The notes: generated from the sequence alone by a model not told the origin. Shown: positions 17,372 through 27,814, counted from the first letter of the stretch. The stretch: DNA of 45,091 bases from an uncultured Clostridia bacterium (GCA_948630815.1 CAPIEU010000013.1:1-45091); one strand, 5' to 3'. Program-made: numbers and translations.

Positions 17372-20300
17372 ATGAAGAAAAAATATTCTAAAGATTTTCC
17401 TAATATAGAAGAAGATTTAGAAAAAATAAATGATATAATGAAGGAATATTTGTTTTGTGATTTACTTAGTTCGGTATATTGCATAAATATTTGCATAAAT
17501 AATCGATCAGCATTACAGTCTCAATTAACATTAAATTTAGGATTGAAAACTTGTAATAGAGATGGTATTAAAACAATAAAAAACTATAATGAATTTAATG
17601 AATTTTTTGGAAGAATAAAAGAGATATTAGATATTGACTATTTAGATGATCCAATAATAGAAGATTTTGGAACTGTACAATTTAAATTTGAAAATAATGT
17701 TTATAATGTTATATTAGGAACTGGTTATAATTCAGTTTATGCTCAATTATATTTTCTAAAACCATTAGCTATCAAGACATCACTAACTAATGAAGTTAAT
17801 AAAGTATTAAAATATAATTCAGATACTATAGAATTTTTTAAAAGATATAATGTATCTGATGAAAAAACTGAAATGAGATTTGTTTTACCCCCAAAAGCAT
17901 TATTTAATAGAACTATTGAATACTTTAAACAATTAGATTTTGAGTTGTTAAATGAAATTGACAATATTGTTACTTCTTGTGAAAGATATATAGAAAAAGA
18001 ACATTTTATTGAATATGAGGGAAGTAAATACCCACTTTATAATACTTCTATTTTAATAGATTTATTTGATAAATTATATAAGAAGTTATCTAAAGAAGAG
18101 AAAATTGAACTTGCAAACTTGGGAATAATCGATGTTTTATCCCAAATTTCTAAAATGGATCAAGGAGAATTTCCTTTTTTATATTTTCCAGTTAATATAT
18201 GTGATAAGTCGCTATTTAAAATTCCATATACTTTTTTATGGAGAACGATTGACTCTACTATCCTTATTGGAATCAATAAGGATAGATTAGAAAATGATAA
18301 TGATTTAAAAAGCGAAATTGCAAAGATACTAGAACTTGCAAAAAATGATAATTTAAAAATAATGGAATCAGTAAAGAGAAATGAAAAAGGATATCAAGGA
18401 ATTACAGTTACAAAAAAATGCGAGGTGAAATTTATTATTCATGATAGTTTTGTAAACTTGAGTGAAACAAGATTTGTATTTGGAGAAAATAGACAGAATG
18501 ATGTATTAAAATGTTCAGCATTAGATTTAGTATATATGCTTTTATTTATGAAAGATATAAATGAAATAGTTGAATATATAGATTATAATGATCAAAAAGA
18601 TTATAAACAGATGATAGGTTTTGGTGGAGATTCTAGTAGATTTTTAATGTGGAAATCATTTAACCATATGTTTGCAAAAGGAGCCATTCAATTTGGAATG
18701 ATTGATACAGGAATTAACACTTCAGATGAATATGTAATGGACTATTTTGAGAATACACTTAAAGAGTATCCATGGAATAATAATGATGAATTTTTGTTAT
18801 CAAGTCCATTTTCATGGAATATTGAAAGAGAAAATAACAATATTTATAGATATACAAATAAAATACATCCTACTTTCTTTGGTTATATAAAATATTTGAA
18901 AAATAATGGAGTATGTTTTTTTGCACATAATGTTATATTTTTTAATGCTAAAGATATAGAAGAATATAGACAAGTAATTAGTTTAATTGATGATATCAAT
19001 TTAAGAAAAATGAAAACCTGTAATAATTTTCTTGATGAAATTGTTTCTACTGGTAATAATTTTCTTGAAATAATGTTTATGCCAAAGAGTTATGCGAAAA
19101 AGGTTGGGCTTAAGTTTGATGATAATAGAAATTATGTTTATAGTGATTGCATTATTAATTCTAGTTGCATAAATATTAGATATACTGTTAACTACGAAAA
19201 ATTATATAAAGACATTATGGAATGCGATAATCGTAGTATTGAAAATGAATATGTCAAAGAATTATTTTTACCATTGAGTAAATATTTTTCGGAAATATAT
19301 TCAAAATTAATAGAACATTTAGATACTACTAATTTAGAGAAAAAAGAAGTAGATATTGTGCAAATTGAAATAGATTATATATATAATCATTCAAATAAAT
19401 ATTTTAATGTGGATACGAAATCATTTTTACTAGCGAAGAAAGATATTGCTAAAATATGTTTAAACAACAATATTCAACTTGGCGAATATTATGGAAAAGA
19501 TGCTAATAAGATAGTCAGAAGTATGCAAAAAGATTTAATTTCATTTTTTGAAAATGAAGTTGCTAAGTATAATCAAATTGATTTACATTATAAATTATTA
19601 GAATTATATTCTAGTAGTACACATACAATAAATATTCATAGAAAAAGATATGATTCGATTACTAATGTTACAGAAGAAGTGTTAAATGAAGTGCAAAACA
19701 AAATAATTGAAGAACGAGAAAACGAAAGAAGAAATGTAAGAACGATTTTATACTTAATTGAAACAAATCTTTTTTTAAAAAGAGATTCAGAGAAAAAAAT
19801 TGACAATGAAAAACTAAATAAATTATTAGCATTATCGCATTGGCTAATTATTTTAAATGATAGTGCTGATATATGTCATTTTACAGATAATGAAGCACAT
19901 GTAGAAATAGACTACGAATATGTAGTAGATAATATTATTGATAAAATAGAAGATGGAGATTATAGTAAAAGAGTTTATTCAAAAAATGATTACACTATTG
20001 CTAATGATGCTGAAGACAATAAGTATTTAGAAAAAGTGTTAGAAACATTCAAAGATGAAACAGAAATAGATTTAAAAGATTTATTTGAAATTTGTGATTA
20101 TTTTCAAATTCATTTTTTGGATTATACTAATACTCAGATTAGTCCAAATGTTTATAAGATAAATAAAAAACAAACAATAGAAGATTTTAAAAAATTGACA
20201 GACTCATTAGAAGGTAAGAAATATTCAATAGAAAAGATAGAAAAAATAATAGAATTTTTAACAATAGATGCTACTAATTTAAAGACATGTAAAAATAAAA

Positions 20301-20962
20301 CAGATTTTTATCTTCCTATAAACGAAAGAGAAAATAGAGATAATCGATTTGAGATTAAGCCAATATTATGTACGAATGATGAATTAATTTTCTCACCTGT
20401 AATAATAAAAAATATTCATGATATGTGGTTTAATGGAATACTTAATTTTATGTTGCCATATGAAATAGGATTAAATAAAACAACAAAAGAAATTTTGATT
20501 TGGAAAAAAAGATATGAAAATAAAATGGTTTATGATATAAAGGAAATTTTTGAAAAGAAAGGAATATCTTTTGTTAAAGTCAATGTAGAATTATATAAAA
20601 TTGATAGAAAACAAAATTATCCAATAGATTTAGGAGATTATGATATTATTGCAATAGATGATATATCTAAAAGAATATGGATTATAGAAAGCAAAGTATT
20701 AAATAGAGTAGGAAGTTTTTATGAAATGTTTGCACAACAACGAAACTTTTTTTTAGAACATAAATATGATGAGAAATTTCAAAGAAGAATAGATTTTATG
20801 AATGAAAATTACAAGTCAGTACTTAGGTCTTATGGATTTAGTGATGTTACTGGTTATAAAGTAGTTCCATATATGATATTTAATAAAGTAATGACTTCTA
20901 GATACAAAAAAGTTAATTTTCCAATTATTTCTATAAAAGAGCTAGAAGAAAAAATAAGTTAG
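17372..20962 (+). CDS. 1196-aa protein with C-terminal PD-(D/E)xK-like nuclease motif
   Basis: Very large soluble protein with no signal peptide or membrane segment. Most of it matches no family I can name. Near the C-terminus, DLGDYDIIAIDDISKRIWII and then ESKVLNRVGSFYEM (about residues 1088-1121) give a D-(x)n-ExK pattern typical of PD-(D/E)xK nucleases. It is followed by aromatic and basic helices and a beta ending, VPYMIFNKVM. An earlier segment HWLIILNDSADICHF (about 827) is hydrophobic and may form a core. The Shine-Dalgarno is weak (GTGGTGA). It lies 66 bp after the DUF1016 nuclease gene in the same orientation. Two nuclease-like genes in tandem within accessory DNA suggest a defence module. 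Confidence 0.75.
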   Translation: MKKKYSKDFPNIEEDLEKINDIMKEYLFCDLLSSVYCINICINNRSALQSQLTLNLGLKTCNRDGIKTIKNYNEFNEFFGRIKEILDIDYLDDPIIEDFGTVQFKFENNVYNVILGTGYNSVYAQLYFLKPLAIKTSLTNEVNKVLKYNSDTIEFFKRYNVSDEKTEMRFVLPPKALFNRTIEYFKQLDFELLNEIDNIVTSCERYIEKEHFIEYEGSKYPLYNTSILIDLFDKLYKKLSKEEKIELANLGIIDVLSQISKMDQGEFPFLYFPVNICDKSLFKIPYTFLWRTIDSTILIGINKDRLENDNDLKSEIAKILELAKNDNLKIMESVKRNEKGYQGITVTKKCEVKFIIHDSFVNLSETRFVFGENRQNDVLKCSALDLVYMLLFMKDINEIVEYIDYNDQKDYKQMIGFGGDSSRFLMWKSFNHMFAKGAIQFGMIDTGINTSDEYVMDYFENTLKEYPWNNNDEFLLSSPFSWNIERENNNIYRYTNKIHPTFFGYIKYLKNNGVCFFAHNVIFFNAKDIEEYRQVISLIDDINLRKMKTCNNFLDEIVSTGNNFLEIMFMPKSYAKKVGLKFDDNRNYVYSDCIINSSCINIRYTVNYEKLYKDIMECDNRSIENEYVKELFLPLSKYFSEIYSKLIEHLDTTNLEKKEVDIVQIEIDYIYNHSNKYFNVDTKSFLLAKKDIAKICLNNNIQLGEYYGKDANKIVRSMQKDLISFFENEVAKYNQIDLHYKLLELYSSSTHTINIHRKRYDSITNVTEEVLNEVQNKIIEERENERRNVRTILYLIETNLFLKRDSEKKIDNEKLNKLLALSHWLIILNDSADICHFTDNEAHVEIDYEYVVDNIIDKIEDGDYSKRVYSKNDYTIANDAEDNKYLEKVLETFKDETEIDLKDLFEICDYFQIHFLDYTNTQISPNVYKINKKQTIEDFKKLTDSLEGKKYSIEKIEKIIEFLTIDATNLKTCKNKTDFYLPINERENRDNRFEIKPILCTNDELIFSPVIIKNIHDMWFNGILNFMLPYEIGLNKTTKEILIWKKRYENKMVYDIKEIFEKKGISFVKVNVELYKIDRKQNYPIDLGDYDIIAIDDISKRIWIIESKVLNRVGSFYEMFAQQRNFFLEHKYDEKFQRRIDFMNENYKSVLRSYGFSDVTGYKVVPYMIFNKVMTSRYKKVNFPIISIKELEEKIS

Positions 20963-21292
20963 AAATTTAAATTTTTTGCTAATAACTATTGCCAAACATA
21001 AAAACTTATGTTAAATTAAAAACATAGTAATAGACAAAAAAACACCGATGGGGTATACATATCTTTGAAACTATTGCTATAACTAATTTTGAAACGGATA
21101 ATAGAGTGCGATGTAGCAAGGAATTTTTCGCATACGTCCTTTGCTAAGGCACCAAATTATAACAACTTGCGAACTTATAAAGTTTGTAGGTTGTTTTTAG
21201 TTTCTGGAAATAAATGTTTTAAAAGACCTCACCAATTAAAAATTGGTGAGGTCTTTTGTAATATTACAATTATATTACAACCGTCAAATTTA
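20963..21292. other. 330-bp gene-free region with a structured stem-loop and terminator
   Basis: No convincing gene. At 21106-21152 is a two-part stem: GTGC (21106-21109) with GCAC (21149-21152), enclosing TAGCAAGGA (21114-21122) with TCCTTTGCTA (21137-21146). It does not look like a tRNA. It may be a small structured RNA, the remnant of an attachment site or a weak terminator. It separates the accessory block from chromosomal-type genes, so a right end of element A could lie here. Confidence 0.4.
21221..21260 (+). terminator. Strong intrinsic terminator
   Basis: AAAAGACCTCACCAATT (21221-21237) and AATTGGTGAGGTCTTTT (21241-21257) pair perfectly over 17 bp around AAA, ending in a T run. It insulates the genes on either side. 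Confidence 0.92.
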
Positions 21293-21322
21293 TTGACTTA
21301 CAATTTATAACAATGATATACT
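21293..21322 (+). promoter_or_regulatory. Promoter for the dockerin-bearing glucosaminidase
   Basis: TTGACT (21293-21298), an 18-bp spacer and TATACT (21317-21322), 48 bp before the start codon. Confidence 0.6.
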
Positions 21323-21369
21323 TATTATACCAAAATTGGACAATTTTAGAAACGAATTTGGAGGTTAAA

Positions 21370-23104
21370 ATGCTAGATTTTATCAAGCTTTTTAATAAAA
21401 AGATACTAATAATAATACTTATTGTATATTTGCTTGCTTATAGCATCATGGGAATGTTTAATGTTACGGAGGCAGCAAGTACATATAATCAATATGTAAA
21501 AAGTGGGATAGAAGCTTTCCCAGAAGATTATAAAAATTATTTAAAAGAAATACAAAGTTATCATCCTAATTGGACATTTGATGCATATTATACAGGAATA
21601 GATTGGAATGAACTTGTTGCAAATGAAACGGATCATGGTCATAATAGAGTTATAAATAGTGCAGATCCATTATGGAAATGTAGTTGTGGAAATGTTGCAA
21701 CAGGATATGCTTGTGCATCAGTAGATATTATAAAATATTATATGGATCCAAGAAACTTTTTATCAAGTGATGTAAAAATATTTCAATTTTTAGAGATTTC
21801 ATATAATGAAAAAATACATACAGTAGGACGGAATATCAAGTGTAATTAAAGGAACTTTTATGGAAAATAAAAAAGTAAAAGTTACAGTAAATGGCAAAGA
21901 AAGAGAAATGTCATATGAAGAAATAATTTTGGAAGCAGCAAAACAAAGTGGAATGAGTCCATATAGTATAGCAACAAAAATAATACAAGAAGTTGGTTCA
22001 AAAGGTAGCGATTCAGTTAGTGGAAAATATCCTGGTTATGAGGGGTACTATAACTTTTATAATTATGCAGCAAGTGATGGTGGAAGTCCTATTGCAAAAG
22101 GATTAGAATATGCTAAAAATGGTAAAGCTGATATGACTGTGGAAAAGAAAAATGAACTATTAATACCATGGAACGACCAATATAAAGCAATTGTTGGAGG
22201 AGCAAAATTACTTGCAAATTCATATACAAATGCGGGACAAAATACAGCATACTTTTATAAATGGGACGTAGTGGGAGTTACAATATTAAAATCTGGACAA
22301 TCACAAAGTATAAGTTCTAGTAAATGTTTTAGACATCAATATATGACAAACATACAAGACCCAACAAGCCAAACAAGCAAATTATACAATACATATGTAA
22401 ATGCAAATATAATTAATGAGAAACTAAATTTTGTTATACCAATATATAATAATATGCCAAAAACAAATAAACTACCAAGCGATATTAAAGAAGAAAGTGG
22501 AAAAATGTATTATATGATAGGAATAGGTGTAAGAGTAAGGAGTACACCATCAACAAACGGCAATGTACTTGCAACTATGAATACATTAGATGAAAAAGTA
22601 ATGGTCTTACAAAGAAAATGCACATATGCGGATGGGTATGATTGGGACAAAGTAAAACTATCTTCAGGCGTAGAAGGATATATAGCAAGTAAATATTTAG
22701 CACCATGTGAAGATGAAAAAATAGCTAAAATAGAAGGAACAAATATAAAAGCCATACCAAATATAGACGCAAAAACAATGGCAAATGAACTTGGAATTAC
22801 ATCATATGAAGTAACAAAAAATGGAAAGAAAATAGCAAATACAGAAAAAGTTGGTACAGGATATAAACTAAAAGATACAAAAAATAATAAAGAATATACT
22901 TTGGTGGTACTAGGAGATGTAAACGGAGATGGAAAAGTTACACCAGCTGATTCAACAATAGCTTTAAGAACGTATGTTGGTTTAAGTAAGATAACAGATG
23001 CTGAAAAATTGGCAGGAGATGTAAATGGAGATGGAAAAATTACACCAGCAGATTCAACCATTATTTTAAGAACATATGTGGGTTTAACTAATATTAATTT
23101 ATAA
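21370..23104 (+). CDS. Secreted glucosaminidase-like cell-wall hydrolase with SH3 and dockerin domains (CGG shift)
   Basis: 577 aa when the C at 21829 is skipped. The start at 21370 is set by GGAGG. It has an N-terminal signal/anchor segment (IIILIVYLLAYSIMGMFNV). The catalytic part runs from about 50 to 340, with PNWTFDAYYTGIDWNELVAN, the glutamate in KIIQEVGSKGSDS and YNFYNYAASDG, as in GH73-type beta-N-acetylglucosaminidases of clostridia. A bacterial SH3 domain follows (GVRVRSTPSTNGNVLATM to GYIASKYL). The C-terminus is a type I dockerin with two calcium repeats, GDVNGDGKVTPADSTIALRT and GDVNGDGKITPADSTIILRT. The enzyme should cleave peptidoglycan outside the cell and dock to a cohesin-type partner. 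The next gene, 21 bp downstream, encodes a cohesin-like surface protein. Confidence 0.88.
21829..21831 (+). other. CGG frameshift site 2 (glucosaminidase)
   Basis: GGA-C-GGA. The shift gives TVGGISSVIKGTF; the zero frame stops at TAA 21847-21849. Confidence 0.93.
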
Positions 23105-23125
23105 ATCATAAGGAGGAATATTGAA

Positions 23126-24812
23126 ATGATAAAAAAAATTAGATATGTTTTTTTATTAAGCATTTTATTTACAATAGGAATATGTACAAATTCATTTGCA
23201 AGAATTACAACAAACGATCCAACAGTTAATGCAGGAGAAACTGTAACAATAACAATAAGCAGTCAAGAACCAGTAGCATCAGGAGCAATAAATATAACAC
23301 AAAACAGTAGTGGATTACCATTTAAAAGTGCAGTAGGAGATACTGTAAATGGAACTTTGGTAGCTTTTTCAAAAACAAAGAACATTACTTCAGGAATTGC
23401 TACATATACTTTTACAGCACCAGACGTTTCAAAAGATACAGTATACAAAGTAGTTTTTTCTTCACAAGATATGGCAAATGAAAATGGTACAGCTATAGCA
23501 AATTCTTCTGCAACAGCAACAGTAACAGTTAAAGCAAAAGCACAAACAAATAGTCCAAGCACTCCATCAGGCGGAAATAACTCAAGTGGCAATAATGGTA
23601 ACAGTAATACATCAGGAGGTAATGGTTCAAGCGGAACTACAACTCCAGAGCCTGTAAAATTACAATCATTAAAAATTAATAGTACTTTATATAAAAAACA
23701 ATTACAAACAAATTTATCTGTTACAGTAGAAGATCAAGATGAAATTAGTTTACTTCCAAAAACAAGTGATGGTTCATCTTGTAAAATTACAAATACTACT
23801 AATAAGGAAACAAAAACTGTTAAAAGTGGAGCAACTCGGAAAAATTAAATTAAACGAGGGAACTAACAAAATAACAGTTACTGGAAGTTTTGGCGAAACA
23901 TATACTATAACAGTAAAAAATAAACCAAAAGAAGAGGAAACACCACCAAATGTTATGGAAGAACAAAAAACAGAAGACGTAAAAATAATTTTAAAAAGTT
24001 TAACTATAAAAGGTGTGAAACCAGAAACAGAAGAAAATGAAGAAGAAAAAGTAGATTTAATATTAACACCAGCATTTTCAAGTGAAGTGTATGAATATAC
24101 AATAGACATACCAAAAGAACAAAATGATATTACAGAATTAGATATAGAAGCAATTGGGGATAAAGAAGACTTTAAAATTGAGATTACTGGAAATGAAAAT
24201 TTAGTAAACGGAGAAAATATTATAACTATACTTGTAAAATCAAAAGATGGGGAAAGAACAGCTGAATATAAAATTAAAGTAAATAAAGAGGGAGAAGAAG
24301 TAGAAGCAGTTGCAACACCTGTTTTAGATGAAACTCCAGATACTGGAACAAATGATAATTCAAAAACTATTATAAAAGTAGCAATAGTAGGAGTTATAGC
24401 ATTAATTGCAGCAATAGCAATTATAATTGTTTTAATTAAATATAGAAATAGTAAAAAAGAGGAAGAAGAATTAAACGCTTTTGGAAATTCTAAATTAGAA
24501 GAAGAAAAAGAAAATATTTTAGAAGATTTAGCAAGAAAAAGAAATTGGGGAAAAGAAGACACATCAAAGATTGAATTTGAAGAAAATATTGGTATAGAGC
24601 CTGAAGAAGATATGAAATATGAACAAACTTATAATGAAGAAAAAGATAATAAATCAAAAGGAATTGATTTTGCAAGTATACTAAAAAATAAAATAACAGA
24701 AAAAAATGAAATTAGTAGTAGAAGAAGAGAAATAAGTGAAGATGTAGAAGAAACCTTTGAAGTATTAAAAGAAGAAGATACATCAACCAAAAAAAGAGGA
24801 AAACATTTCTAA
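23126..24812 (+). CDS. Cohesin-like surface protein with C-terminal membrane anchor (CGG shift)
   Basis: 561 aa when the C at 23837 is skipped. A signal peptide comes first (YVFLLSILFTIGICTNSFA), then a cohesin/Ig-like beta domain (about 25-140, VNAGETVTITISSQEP). A Ser/Gly/Asn-rich linker follows (about 140-175), then a beta domain, then a cadherin-like beta-sandwich repeat (LTPAFSSEVYEYTIDIP, about 325). One membrane helix (VAIVGVIALIAAIAIIIVLI, about 430) precedes a charged cytoplasmic tail of about 110 residues. It probably displays the dockerin-bearing hydrolase encoded immediately upstream on the cell surface. GGAGG lies 8 nt before the ATG. A shared terminator with mutS2 follows. Confidence 0.82.
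23837..23839 (+). other. CGG frameshift site 3 (cohesin-like protein)
   Basis: ACT-C-GGA. The shift gives SGATGKIKLNEGTNKITV; the zero frame stops after two more sense codons (TAA 23846-23848), before the membrane anchor. Confidence 0.93.
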
Positions 24813-24864
24813 AGATAAATTTATGGTGAGGGTAGTTCTTTTAAATAAAACCGATATAGAACCA

Positions 24865-24907
24865 AAATAAAATAGGGGTTGCATGGCATGCAACTCCTAT
24901 TTTATTT
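24865..24907. terminator. Bidirectional terminator between the cohesin-like gene and mutS2
   Basis: AAATAAAATAGG and CCTATTTTATTT form the outer stem (24865-24876 and 24896-24907), with GTTGCATG/CATGCAAC inside, between convergent genes. It overlaps the last codons of mutS2. Confidence 0.88.
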
Positions 24908-27267
24908 CTACAACAGTAACACCGCATTTCACCCTCTCCATAAGTGCCAAGCCTAAAACTTTTTACATGAGAATTTGTTTTTAAAAAATTATGAATACCT
25001 TTCCTTAAAGTTCCAGTACCCTTACCATGAACTATACGAACTGTTTGCAATTTTGCAAGAGAACAATCATCTAAATATTTATCAATAGTAAAAATTGCTT
25101 CTTCTACATTATAGCCAATAACATTAATCTCAGTAGTTGCATTTCTTGTTTTATCGGTTCTATAAGAAGAATTGGTAGAACCTTTTTCTTTTATAGAAAT
25201 TGTTATATTAGATTTTGCAATATTAGATAAATTAACCATCATTTTAACACTACCAATTTGAACTTGAACTTCATTTGATTTATTAACTAAAGAAGTTATT
25301 ATTCCATTTTGGTTTAGATTTCTAATAAAAACAGGCATTCCAATATAAATTTCATTTTCACTAACATTTGATAAGTTATCATTTTCATGAGTAGAAACTG
25401 TAACAGTCTCTTTTATAGAAGTATTTAACTCATTTCTAATATTATTTAAATTTCTTAATGAAGCTGTATCAATATTACTAATTTTTTGAATGGCATTACT
25501 TACTTTTTGCTTTGTATCTTCTAATAGTTTTCGTGCCTCTAATTTAGCTTTTTCAATAATAGCATTTTCTTTTTCTTTTAAACTACTATTTTTAGTTTCA
25601 TATGATTTTCTTAAAAGTTCTGCTTGTACTAAATTTTTTTCTATTTCTTCTTTTTCTTTTTGAATAGTAATCTTATCATCATAAATATTCTTTAAAAGTT
25701 CCTCAATACTAATATCCTTAGAGCTTATAAAACTACTTGCCCTTTCGAGTATTTTTTTAGAAAGACCAAGCCTTTTACTAATAGCAAAAGCATTGCTTTT
25801 ACCAGGAATACCAAGAAGCAATTTATATGTTGGTTTAAGATTTTCTAAGTCAAATTCACTACTAGCATTTTCAAAACCATCATGTACCAAGCAATAGTTT
25901 TTAATTTCAGGATAGTGAGTAGTAGACAGTACAAGGCAACCTTTATTATAAAATTCTTCTAAAATGCTAATTGCAAGAGAACTACCCTCAATTGGGTCTG
26001 TTCCGTGAGCCTAATTCATCTAATAGGATTAAGCTCTTTTGAGTACAAGAATTTAGTATTTCTATAATATTAGTCATATGTGCAGAAAATGTACTTAATG
26101 ATTCCTGAATACTTTGTTCATCACCAATATCTGCAAATATATTATCAAACACGTATATACTACTTTTTTCTTTTGCTGGGATATGAAGCCCACTGCAAGT
26201 CATTAAAGTAAGCAAGCCGAACAGTTTTTAAGGTTACAGTCTTTCCACCAGTATTTGAACCTGTAATTACTAACGTAGAAAAATTTATTCCAATATTTAT
26301 ATCAATTGGTACTACGGAAAATTCGTCTATAAATGGATGTCTTGCAGATATTAAATTTATGAATTTATCATCATTTAATTCTGGTTGTATAGCATTTAAT
26401 TTAATAGAATATTTTGCCTTAGAAAATATAAAATCTAGTTTTCCTATAATTTCTATATCTGTTTTTAATTCACTTACAATAGGAAAAAGTAAACTAGATA
26501 AATTAAAAAGAATTTTTTGGATTTCATTTAGTTCATCTATTTTTAAATTTGCAATTTCATTATTTAATTCAAAAATATTTATAGGTTCAATAAATACAGT
26601 AGAACCACTTGCAGAAACATCATGAACAAACCCTTTAACAGTGGTTCTATATTCTTCTTTTATAGGAATAACATAACGGTCATTTCTAATTGTGATTACG
26701 TTTTCTTGTATATATTTAGAATATGAGGAAGAATGGATAAAAGAATTTAATTTATCCTTTATTGTTTGTTCTAAACTTCTTTGTTTTTTCCTAATATTTA
26801 AAAGTTCACTTGAAGCATTATCAGCTATAGTATTTTCATCTATAATACATTTTTCAATTTCATTACCGAATAGATGGATTTATATAAAGCATAGAAAAGT
26901 ATTTATCTAAAATAGGAAATGATGTATCACTATCTTCATTATTTTCTAGGTAATATTCTTTTAAGCTATGTGCAAGTTTTAAAATTTTATAAACTTCTAA
27001 TAAGCCAGTTGTGTTTAGGGAAGAACCAGTTTCTAACATTTTTTCAATATAGTAGAAATTTTCAAGTTCTACAAATGTAGGCGATTTCTTTTTATATATT
27101 AGATTTGTTGCCTCCGTAGTTTCATTTAAAAGAGATAGAACAATATCTTTTTTATTTTCTGGATGCAGAGTTTTAGCTATAGATTTCCCTAAGGTTGTTA
27201 CACAATAATCACATAAAATATCTATTATTTTATTAAATTCTAATTTATCAATATAATTTGAAAACAT
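24897..27267 (-). CDS. mutS2: MutS2 ATPase/nuclease with four CGG shifts
   Basis: 788 aa after skipping four single Cs, the normal MutS2 length. The N-terminus MFSNYIDKLEFNKIIDILCD is preceded by AAAGGAG. The ATPase core carries GSNTGGKTVTLKTVGLLTL (Walker A and following helix) and LLDELGSGTDP (Walker B). A long coiled coil follows (about 510-600), and the Smr nuclease domain with VRIVHGKGTGTLRKGIHNFL ends the protein at VTVVEIK. MutS2 acts on stalled ribosomes and recombination intermediates; in Bacillus it is linked to ribosome collision rescue. Finding four frame changes in this gene is striking. Read in the plain frame, the protein would stop early. All domains are otherwise intact, so it is not a decaying pseudogene. 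Confidence 0.95.
24922..24924 (-). other. CGG frameshift site 4 (mutS2, C-terminus)
   Basis: ATG-C-GGT. The shift gives EMGVTVVEIK and a stop at 24897, the canonical Smr ending. Unshifted, the frame runs to 24841 with an unrelated tail. Confidence 0.93.
26003..26005 (-). other. CGG frameshift site 5 (mutS2, Walker B)
   Basis: TCA-C-GGA. The inserted base precedes the second glycine of the invariant DELGSGTDP motif. The zero frame stops at TGA five codons later. Confidence 0.95.
26217..26219 (-). other. CGG frameshift site 6 (mutS2, after Walker A)
   Basis: GTT-C-GGC. The glycine of KTVGLLTLM, next to the Walker A helix. Confidence 0.95.
26866..26868 (-). other. CGG frameshift site 7 (mutS2, N-terminal part)
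   Basis: ATT-C-GGT, glycine of NPSIGNEIEK. In the zero frame the next codon is TAA. Confidence 0.93.
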
Positions 27268-27349
27268 AATTTACTCCTTTATTAATATTTCTATTATACT
27301 ACAAAAATATTACAAAAAAAATACATTTTATAAAAAACAAAAAAAACTA

Positions 27350-27378
27350 TTGCAAAAAAATAAATTATGTAGTATAAA
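27350..27378 (+). promoter_or_regulatory. Promoter for the LPQTG protein gene
   Basis: TTGCAA (27350-27355), 17-bp spacer, TATAAA (27373-27378), 56 bp before the start codon. Confidence 0.55.
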
Positions 27379-27434
27379 TATTTGTAGAATAAGAATAATA
27401 ATATTAAATAAGTAAAGTAAGTGAGGGAATTCAT

Positions 27435-27758
27435 ATGACAAATTTAAAAAAGATTTTTTTAGTTATGGTAGTTGTAATTTTATTAGGAACAACAGTAGCA
27501 TTTGCTACAAATGATAACACAATAGTAATAACAGATGATGAACAACAACAAACACCTGCACCAGTTCCAACAGAAAATACTAATACTAACACAAATACAA
27601 GTATTCCAACGAATACTAATACTAATACAAGCACATATACAAATTCAAATTTACCACAAACAGGTGAAAATGATTATATAGTAATATTAACAATAGCTGT
27701 ATTTGCAATATCAGCAGTATATGCTTATAAAAAAATTAGAGATTATAAAAATATTTAA
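27435..27758 (+). CDS. Small LPXTG-anchored surface protein
   Basis: 107 aa with a complete sorting layout. A signal peptide (IFLVMVVVILLGTTVAFA) is followed by a low-complexity Thr/Asn/Pro-rich spacer (about 40-72) and NLPQTGEN, then a hydrophobic helix (YIVILTIAVFAISAVYAY) and a positive tail KKIRDYKNI. It should be linked to the cell wall by a sortase; a sortase gene is convergent and adjacent (27815-28506). The short spacer suggests a minor wall protein or stalk. GAGGG precedes the ATG. Confidence 0.88.
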   Translation: MTNLKKIFLVMVVVILLGTTVAFATNDNTIVITDDEQQQTPAPVPTENTNTNTNTSIPTNTNTNTSTYTNSNLPQTGENDYIVILTIAVFAISAVYAYKKIRDYKNI

Positions 27759-27788
27759 TTGAGAAAGTTAATACGATAATTTATAAAA

Positions 27789-27813
27789 GAGCTAAATTAG
27801 TTTAGCTCTTTTT
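27789..27813. terminator. Terminator between the LPQTG gene and the sortase gene
   Basis: GAGCTAAA (27789-27796), TTAG, TTTAGCTC (27801-27808) followed by TTTTT. It serves the plus-strand gene and probably both. Confidence 0.85.
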
Positions 27814-27814
27814 G

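Noticed and set aside
20963..21292. tRNA, tmRNA or riboswitch in the gene-free stretch
   Set aside because: No cloverleaf, no CCA end and no recognised aptamer core. Only the stem-loop and a terminator can be supported.
22510..23163. Long open frames antisense to the dockerin, cohesin-like, mutS2 and ftsEX genes
   Set aside because: They mirror real coding genes in AT-rich DNA, have no ribosome-binding sites, and show low-complexity Ser/Phe/Leu composition.
27585..27650. Repeats resembling a short tandem or CRISPR-like array
   Set aside because: They are ACN/AAN codons of the Thr/Asn-rich spacer of the LPQTG protein; there are no unique spacers or regular repeats.
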